Part shown: one piece after another, positions 1-7,300 of the stretch
Position numbering within the stretch: the first letter of the stretch is position 1
How the letters are laid out: each line of letters opens with the position of its first letter
Assembly (NCBI GenBank): GCA_937873665.1
Contig: CALMYW010000015.1
Location: 1-11,582, forward strand
From: an uncultured Sphingorhabdus sp.
Lineage (GTDB): Bacteria; Pseudomonadota; Alphaproteobacteria; Sphingomonadales; Sphingomonadaceae
Direction: 5' to 3'
Length of the DNA stretch: 11,582 nucleotides
Notes under the pieces: generated by a model
Told to the model about the DNA's origin: nothing
Seen by the model: only the letters and a program-made list of their open reading frames with translations
Databases searched by the model: none
Program-made: the position numbers and the translations under genes

Positions 1-3000
1 AGTTGTACGCTGGGGTCTGTAAAGTCCCAGATAGGGCATACCAAGTGTGCTGCGGGACTGGCTAGCCTGATTAAGGCTGCGAAATCTCTCTACCACGGTA
101 TCCTGCCACCGACGATCAACATCAACCGACCAAATCCCGAATATGAGGAAGATAAGAGCCCCTTTACCTTGTCCGACTACCCGAGGCCTTGGCTCAAGCT
201 TTCGCGTAGTGCCGGTGTCAGTGCCTTCGGTTTCGGGGGGGCAAATTTCCATACCGTCATGAGTTCGTATAACGGCGGCGAACCTCCGGCCAAGGGATTT
301 GAACATTGGCCATGGGAACTGCTGCTGTTGCGCGGGGGTGATCAACAGATGGCACTCGGGCAGGCGAGGAAGCTTCTTACGCTGCTCGAAAGGAACCTCG
401 GTCTTAAGTTGCGCGATTTAGCTGCCACCCTTGCCAGCCAAGGCGAGGGGAGGGTTCAATTTGCATTGGTCGCGGAATCCTTGGAGGATCTCAAAGCTAA
501 ACTCTCGGGGCTTGTGTCCGGTCGGATTGCGGAGGATGTGTTTGCCGCGGGGGAGCAAGCCGGCGAGATTGCATTCCTATTCCCCGGTCAAGGCTCGCAA
601 CGTCCAGGTATGCAGCGGGATCTCTTCATCACGTTTCCTGAGTTACGCCCGTTGCTCGAGCTTGGAAAGGGTTGGATCGAGAGCCTGATCCCCCCAGCAG
701 CTTGGAGTCAGGCTCGAGCGGATCGGCAGATGGCGGATATCACAGACACACGCCGCGCCCAGCCGTGTCTTGGCATCGTCGAACTCGCTCTTGCCAAGCT
801 GTTGCGCCGCGCTGGTATTGACCCCGACTGTGCCGGCGGACATAGCTATGGCGAGTTGGTCGCGCTTGCGATGGGGGGGGCGTTCAGCGATGAAGATTTG
901 CTGGCATTGAGTCATGAGCGTGCGGAGGCCATCATTGATGCGGCTGGAACAGAGCCCGGTCGGATGCTCGCCGTCGCGGAGAGAGTCGACAGAATCCAGG
1001 CACTGCTCAACAGGGTCGAAGGCGTTGTCATCGCTAACCACAATGCCCCCGAACAGGTAGTCGTCTCCGGAACGGAGCAAGCCATCGCCAACGCCAAGGC
1101 GCAGCTGCATTCCGCCGGGATAATGGCGCATGCGCTGCCAGTCGGGGCCGCATTCCATAGTCCGGTCGTTGCTGGTGCTCAGAAACGATTGGGTATCTAT
1201 CTCGAAGATATGTCTGTTGGCGAGCTACGTCTTCCTGTCTGGTCGAATACCACGGCGGCTCCCTATGTGAATGTCGCAGATTCGATCAAGCGGACTCTAG
1301 CCGAACAGGTCGCACTGCCCGTTCGCTTCGTGGATCAGATCAACAATATGTACGAGGCCGGTATTCGGACCTTCATTGAGGTTGGTCCGGGCAAGGTGCT
1401 CACCGGCTTGGTGGGAATGATTCTAAAGGACAAGCCACACCAATGCATCGCCTGCGATTCTGATAGAGGATCCGGCTTGCGCGGTTTGCTGCGGGTACTG
1501 GGGGGCTTGGCCGTCGCCGGTAAGGAGATCGACACCACATTTCTCTTCGAAGGACGCCATACTGTTCAGCTTGAGCTTGATAATCCTGAGTCTCTAGAGC
1601 CGCCAAAGACGGCATGGAAGATCAACGGCTGGCTCGCTCGACCGATCAACGGGCAGGTCCCACAAAATCGCTTACGACCTGCGGCGGATCCGGTTTATTT
1701 GCCTACCCGTAACGTACCGGCTGCAGCAGCCCCTGCACCATTAACGGATACGGCCGTATTGAGCTATCTGGAGAATCTGCGGGAGTTCGCGGCGGCGCAG
1801 CGTGATGTCATGATCGGATATCTTGGGCTGGATCTGGGTACACTGCCAAAGAAGATTGAGGCCCGGGGGACCTCCACCTCTCAATCAGTGAATGCGCGGG
1901 TCCTGGCCGAGTCCGCGCCAAAGGCTGCCGAATTGAAAGAAGAGCAGACTGTGGGGATTGACCCTGCGAATATGGAAGCCGAATTGCTGTCGATCGTGAG
2001 TCATAAAACCGGTTATCCAAAGGATCTGCTGGGATTGGATCTGGACCTAGAGGCGGATCTCAGCATCGATTCCATTAAGCGTGTAGAGATCCTCGGCGAA
2101 CTCCAAAAGCAGCTACGTATCAACGGTGACGGGACAAACGATCGAGACCATTTGGTCGAGCAACTGGCCGCGAAAAAGACCCTGCGAGAGATAATCAGTT
2201 GGCTGGCGGCGCAGAATGTAACGGATGACAGTCAGAGACAGCTGGGTGCGCCGCCACGCGCCAAGGGTATCCGCGCATTGGACTTCGAAGCCAGTTTACT
2301 ATCGTTAGTGAGCGACAAGACCGGTTATCCGAAGGAAATGCTGGGTCTTGATCAGGATTTGGAAGCGGAATTAAGTATCGACTCCATCAAGCGAGTCGAG
2401 ATCCTAGGGACCTTGGCGGATGAGGTCGGCATCAATCGGATTGGCGGCCAGGACCGTGATCGTCTTATCGAGGGACTGGCTGCGATGAAGACCTTGCGGG
2501 AAATCCTTGACTGGCTGTGGACTCAGGCGGAGCTGCCGTTGGAACAGGAACCATCAGGAGGTCTTTGCCCTGCTGAGAATTTGATTGACATCGAGAAGGC
2601 TCTTCTAGCCCTGGTGAGCGAGAAGACAGGCTATCCATCAGAGATGCTGGGGTTAGACATGGATTTGGAGGCTGAGCTTAGCATCGATTCTATAAAGCGT
2701 GTAGAGATCCTCGGGGCTTTGTCCAATCAGGTAGGAGTCGTCCAGGATGATGATCAGAGCCGTGATCAAATGATTGAGGAGCTGGCAGCGAAGAAGACAT
2801 TAAGGGATATCCTCGACTGCCTTCAACAAAAGCGAAATGATCCAAATGACATTACGCAGGTAATAGGATCAGAGGGAGCGAATACATCTGAGATTCGCGT
2901 CCGTCGATATGTGCCTGTGCTGGAAGAACTGCCTGAAGCTGTGACGGATTTCCGAAGCATCCGTGGAAAGCGTATCGGCTTCACATGGCCGAACGGACCA

Positions 3001-4341
3001 TTTGGCGATAGCCTGCGAATGGAGTTAGAGAAGCATGGGGCCACGGCGGTCGCGCTGCAAGAGAATGCTCCTTGGCCCGACTTGGACGGCGTTGTCTATC
3101 TCACAGCCCTGCGCGAGCCACACGAACCTGATCTCGTCAGGGAGCTATTCGCAGTGGCACGAAAGTCAGCTACTAGACAAGTGGGGCTGCTCTATGCCGT
3201 GACTGCACTGGGGGGAAGATTCGGCCGCACCCACGGCTTGAATGGAGAACTGATGATTGGCGGGATCTCGGGCTTGATGAAGACAGTGGCTAAGGAACAT
3301 CCCGAGATCCAGGTTAGGACTATTGATATTGCTCCCGACACCCCCCCCGAGTCGCTAGCACTGATTCTCATCACCGAGCTAGCAACCATTGATTCCCCAG
3401 CGGAAATTGGTTACCGCAACGGACGCCGCGCGACGCTACGGTTAGTGTTAGCCGAAGAGATTCCGGAAGAGGGTGATTTATTCCTGACCCCGGAGTCCGT
3501 GGTCGTGATCACTGGTGGTGCAAGGGGTATAACAGCAGGTGTCGCAATCGAGCTGGCAAGGCGATTCCAATGTCGCTTGGTGCTCGTTGGACGGTCCCCC
3601 CTTCCGGACGCACAGGATGCCAGTATCTTCCCGGATGCACATACTCTTGCCGAGTTGCGCACCGCTCTAAGTGCTGAGGTACGGTTCAAGGACCCGAAGA
3701 GCATCAATGCGGAATGTCACCGCATCATGTGTGCACGTGAGATTCTCCATACCCTCGGCGAGATCGACCGAGCGGGATCTTCCTGCGAGTATCACTCGCT
3801 GGATGTGCGAGACGAACTGCGTTTTGGCTCCCTAATCGATGACATTTACCAGCGGCTCGGCCGTCTGGATGGCATAATTCATGGCGCCGGAATTATTGAA
3901 GACAAGCTGCTTGTAGATAAAGAGCCGTCGTCCTTCGATCGTGTCTTCGATACCAAGATCAACGCTGCTCGTGTTCTTACAGCAAAGCTCAAGCGCGATA
4001 CCTCGTTCGTGGTGTTTTTCTCAAGCGTTTCCGGCGTTTTCGGTAATCGTGGACAGATAGACTATGCCGCAGCGGGAGACGTGCTGGATAAGTCCGCACT
4101 GCGCCTACAGCAACAGATTGCCGGACGCGTACTATCAGTCGACTGGGGGCCCTGGGGTGGGACTGGAATGGTCTCGGATGCGCTGGCTGAAGCCTATGCT
4201 AGCCGTGGAATAGGGTTAATCCCTCCACAGCAGGGCATTGCGTGCCTGATGGAAGAGCTGGGGCGCACGGACTGCAAAGAGACACAAGTCATCTATATCG
4301 CTGCGGAGCCTGCTGCTGTCAGCCGAGAGGCCATCATCTAA
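1..4341 (+). CDS. Iterative type I PKS/PUFA-synthase-like protein, KS(partial)-AT-ACP3-KR, 5' truncated
   Basis: The frame is open from base 1 (1446 residues visible); the TTG at 169 lies inside a domain and is not the start. Residues 1-90 are the C-terminal end of a ketosynthase, with GSVKSQIGH (His13) and AFGFGGANFH. An acyltransferase spans about 189-480, with PGQGSQ (195-200), GHSYGE (nucleophile Ser282) and FHS (His386). Three acyl carrier domains follow, with phosphopantetheine serines Ser691, Ser795 and Ser897, each within SIDSIKRVEIL, a sequence typical of PUFA-synthase and enediyne-type ACPs. A ketoreductase occupies the C-terminus: a structural half near 980-1120, then TGGARGIT (1171-1178), Lys1319, Ser1342 and Tyr1355. 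The usual YxxxN asparagine is Gly1359. No DH follows the KR, unlike PfaA. The protein should extend and ketoreduce ACP-bound acyl chains in the cytoplasm, with DH and PPTase supplied by the next gene. Domain calls are strong; the product is unknown. Confidence 0.93.
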   Translation, partial: SCTLGSVKSQIGHTKCAAGLASLIKAAKSLYHGILPPTININRPNPEYEEDKSPFTLSDYPRPWLKLSRSAGVSAFGFGGANFHTVMSSYNGGEPPAKGFEHWPWELLLLRGGDQQMALGQARKLLTLLERNLGLKLRDLAATLASQGEGRVQFALVAESLEDLKAKLSGLVSGRIAEDVFAAGEQAGEIAFLFPGQGSQRPGMQRDLFITFPELRPLLELGKGWIESLIPPAAWSQARADRQMADITDTRRAQPCLGIVELALAKLLRRAGIDPDCAGGHSYGELVALAMGGAFSDEDLLALSHERAEAIIDAAGTEPGRMLAVAERVDRIQALLNRVEGVVIANHNAPEQVVVSGTEQAIANAKAQLHSAGIMAHALPVGAAFHSPVVAGAQKRLGIYLEDMSVGELRLPVWSNTTAAPYVNVADSIKRTLAEQVALPVRFVDQINNMYEAGIRTFIEVGPGKVLTGLVGMILKDKPHQCIACDSDRGSGLRGLLRVLGGLAVAGKEIDTTFLFEGRHTVQLELDNPESLEPPKTAWKINGWLARPINGQVPQNRLRPAADPVYLPTRNVPAAAAPAPLTDTAVLSYLENLREFAAAQRDVMIGYLGLDLGTLPKKIEARGTSTSQSVNARVLAESAPKAAELKEEQTVGIDPANMEAELLSIVSHKTGYPKDLLGLDLDLEADLSIDSIKRVEILGELQKQLRINGDGTNDRDHLVEQLAAKKTLREIISWLAAQNVTDDSQRQLGAPPRAKGIRALDFEASLLSLVSDKTGYPKEMLGLDQDLEAELSIDSIKRVEILGTLADEVGINRIGGQDRDRLIEGLAAMKTLREILDWLWTQAELPLEQEPSGGLCPAENLIDIEKALLALVSEKTGYPSEMLGLDMDLEAELSIDSIKRVEILGALSNQVGVVQDDDQSRDQMIEELAAKKTLRDILDCLQQKRNDPNDITQVIGSEGANTSEIRVRRYVPVLEELPEAVTDFRSIRGKRIGFTWPNGPFGDSLRMELEKHGATAVALQENAPWPDLDGVVYLTALREPHEPDLVRELFAVARKSATRQVGLLYAVTALGGRFGRTHGLNGELMIGGISGLMKTVAKEHPEIQVRTIDIAPDTPPESLALILITELATIDSPAEIGYRNGRRATLRLVLAEEIPEEGDLFLTPESVVVITGGARGITAGVAIELARRFQCRLVLVGRSPLPDAQDASIFPDAHTLAELRTALSAEVRFKDPKSINAECHRIMCAREILHTLGEIDRAGSSCEYHSLDVRDELRFGSLIDDIYQRLGRLDGIIHGAGIIEDKLLVDKEPSSFDRVFDTKINAARVLTAKLKRDTSFVVFFSSVSGVFGNRGQIDYAAAGDVLDKSALRLQQQIAGRVLSVDWGPWGGTGMVSDALAEAYASRGIGLIPPQQGIACLMEELGRTDCKETQVIYIAAEPAAVSREAII
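1960..2823 (+). repeat. Tandem triplet of ACP domains
   Basis: Three ACP modules run at about 1960-2217, 2281-2523 and 2587-2823, with modification serine codons at 2071, 2383 and 2689, so the period is 312 then 306 bases. Each begins with a helix ending in S-x-KTGYP, then LGLD-x-DLEA-(D/E)-LSIDSIKRVEILG, and ends with LAA-x-KTLR-(D/E)-I. All three serines are present, so all three should be modifiable. Tandem ACPs are a known trait of PUFA synthases, where their number correlates with output. At the DNA level, ACP1 and ACP3 share an identical 20-base core (aagcgtgtagagatcctcgg) that differs in ACP2, although flanks and linkers have diverged. The array is therefore an old duplication rather than a fresh one. 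Confidence 0.9.
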
Positions 4342-4398
4342 GCCCGGCCGTAGTTTTGTCGCCGGTTGCATTTAGGGGCACGAGATTTTCTAAAGACA
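4342..4398 (+). other. Short spacer between the two synthase genes
   Basis: This 57-base gap follows the TAA of the first synthase. The second synthase is in the same reading frame, but a second in-frame stop (TAG, 4351-4353) blocks simple readthrough. A 5-bp inverted repeat (CCGGC 4344-4348, GCCGG 4361-4365, 12-base loop) has no following T-run, so it is not a credible intrinsic terminator. No promoter or strong Shine-Dalgarno sequence is visible, which favours co-transcription. Part of this gap would be coding if the TTG at 4366 is the true start. Confidence 0.5.
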
Positions 4399-7300
4399 GT
4401 GAAGAGAAATGATTACTCTGTGGCCATCATTGGTATGGCCTGCATGTTTCCTGGGGCGCCGAATCTTGAGACATACAGACGGAATCTCGCAAGCGGATTC
4501 GATGCGATTACCGAAGTGCCTCCGGGCCGTTGGGACCCGGTTTTTTATGATCCGACTTCAGCAGATACCGATCGGATATATTGTCGGCGGGGAGGCTTCT
4601 TGGGAGCAGAGGCCGATTTTGAACCTCTTCTCTACGGGGTAATGCCTGTCGCGGCCAAGGGCATAGAACCCGACCAGATGCTGACTCTGCAACTGGTTTC
4701 GCAGGCGTTCGAAGATGCCGGAATTTCACCCGACGCGTTCGTACATCGTGAGCGAACGGCTGTCATCTTCGGACGTGGCGGTTATCCAGGTATCACCACC
4801 GCAGCGGCGTTCCAGCATGCCCGGACCACCTATCAGATTACCGAGTCGCTACGTGCATTGTTACCGCAGATCTCGGAATTGCAACTTGCCGAAATCAAAG
4901 CGCACCTCAACGCGCAAGCTGGTCCGTATGGAAGTGACATGATCATGGGGCTTGTTCCCAATCTTGTTGCCTCGAGAGTGGCCAACCGTTTCGATCTAAG
5001 TGGGTCTGCATATACCGTCGATGCCGCATGCGCGAGCTCGCTAGTGGCACTGGAGCATTCAGTTCGGGAGTTGATCAGTGGTACTGCTGATGTGGTTATT
5101 ACCGGGGGGATCCACCTCTGTGATGATCTCTACTTCTGGAATGCATTCAGCCGGTTGGGAGCGATTAGCCGTAGTCAGCAGATAAGACCTCTTGACCGGC
5201 GTGCTGATGGGCTGTTGATCGGCGAAGGAATCGGCGTCCTGATCCTGAAGAGGCTCACGGATGCGCAGCGCGACGGCGATCGCGTTTATGCCACTGTTCG
5301 CGGTGTTGGTGTTGCAAGCGATGGGCGGGCGCGCAGCCTAATGCAACCCAGTGCTGGCGGTCAGTTGCTGGCATTGAAGCGAGCTTGGCGCGAAGCGGGG
5401 ATTGATCCCCAGAGTATCGGATTGTTGGAGGCCCATGGTACGGGCACCCCTCAAGGCGATCGGGTGGAGTTGACGACGATTAGACAGTTTTTCGGACGGC
5501 AACTTCCGCGTCTGCCGGTTATCGGCAGCGTTAAGTCCATGATTGGACATGCGATGCCGGCATCTGGATCGGCGTCGCTGATCAAGACGGCATTGGCGAT
5601 ACATGATCGCTTCTTGCCGCCAACCCTGCACTGCGAAGAGCCGCATCCGTTATTGGTGGAAACCGGGTTTCGTGTGCTGAGTAGGGGGGAGCCGTGGGAA
5701 GACAAGAGATCGCTTTGCGCGGCAATCAACGCTTTTGGATTTGGAGGAATCGACGCACATGTTGTTTTAGAGGCATTCGATACGCCGCAGACGGAAGCCA
5801 TGTCACGGGTGCCGCTCATGCGTCCGCCAGATGTCTGGCTGATTGAGTCCAACGACGCTGAGGCCATGATTTGTGCGCTCAAGGAGGGCCACTGGGGAGC
5901 ATCAAACGGGCATCACCGGCTTGCCTTGGAGAACCCGACCCCAGAGCGTATCGAGTTGGCGATCAAGGTCGTCAGCCGTGGTATGCCCTGGCGAGGGCGA
6001 AACGGCATTTGGTACTCCCCAGATGGACTGATCAAGCGCGGCGGCCGTATCATCTTTATGTACCCAGGTCTCGATGGCCGATTTGAGCCACGAATTGACG
6101 ACGTGGCACATAATTTCAATTGGGCGCCCCCGCCCTTGCATAATACGCAAGACAGTCTGGTCGGCATCAGCACAGGAATTGTTGCCCTTGGCCGCTGGTT
6201 TACCAAGGTTCTAATTGATCTGGGCATCCGGCCCGAAGCGGTTGGAGGCCATAGCATCGGCGAGTGGACCGCTATGGTCATCGCTGGTATCACTTCCCAG
6301 GAAGATGCGGATACCTTTATCGAGCGGATGGCACCTTCGCTGGAGGTTGCCGTTCCTGGCGTTGCATTCGCAGCCGCAGGTTGTCCTGTTGAGGTGGCGC
6401 ATGAAGCAATCGCCGGACTTGAGCGCATCTCGGTGTCGCATGACAACTGTCCGCATCAAGTGATCCTCTGCGGGACTGACACGAGCATCGGTGAGGCAGC
6501 TCAACGGCTTCGTGCCAAGGGGGTTCTGACGGAAATTCTACCCTTCCGTTCCGGATTTCACTCGCATCTGTTCCGGGAATTTGTTGCACCACTGTGGCGC
6601 CATTTTGCCGGCTTCCAGGTCAATGCCGCTGCGTTGTCGATTTGGTCGGCGACAACCGTATCGACCTACCCGCAGGATCCACAGCAGATCAAAAAGCTGT
6701 TTGTCGAGCATCTTGTTCAACCGGTACGGTTCAGGGAGCTGACCGAACGCCTGTTCGCAGAGGGCTTTTCCATCTTTATCCAGGTCGGAACTGGACGGTT
6801 GGTGGGCTTTATCGATGACACCCTTAAGAATCAAGATCATATTGCTATATCTGTCTGCGAGGCGGGCGTCCCCGGCATGCGGCAGCTGCGTCGATTGGTA
6901 GCGGGGCTTTGGTGCGAGGGCGCAGATATCAATTTAGAAAGATTGGGTCTTCGACTCAAGCCGACACCACACACCGTTACTGCACCTAGGGAAGTCATTA
7001 AACTACCTCTCGCTGCCCCACTTGTGAAGATCACCCATGCATTCGATTCGAATGCGGCTTCACCGATTCCGAGCTTAGCGCCTTATCTAATTGATGCGCA
7101 AGCACACGAGTACGATCCAATTATGCGCGAATTCGTTCGGGTTCAGGCCGATATCGCGGCAGCCTCGAACGAGGTGATGGCTGCTTGGGAGCGGCGCTCG
7201 CCAGCCACGCGAAGGCAAAATCCCTTGGAACGCCGCCAGGTCGTGTTTAAGCAACGCTATAGCTTGGAAGAGATGCCCGAGCTCATTGACCACTGTTTTG

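Noticed and set aside
169..171. TTG as the start of the first synthase
   Set aside because: The frame is open back to base 1 and encodes a clear ketosynthase C-terminal motif (GSVKSQIGH), so the gene begins upstream of the window.
643..1158. Minus-strand frame of 171 codons
   Set aside because: Lies antisense to the AT domain with intact motifs on the plus strand; its translation has no recognisable domain.
4344..4365. Inverted repeat between the synthase genes as a terminator
   Set aside because: Only five paired bases with a 12-base loop and no T-run after it.
5913..6446. Minus-strand frame of 177 codons
   Set aside because: Antisense shadow of the second synthase's AT region; composition is that of reverse-strand codons and no domain is seen.
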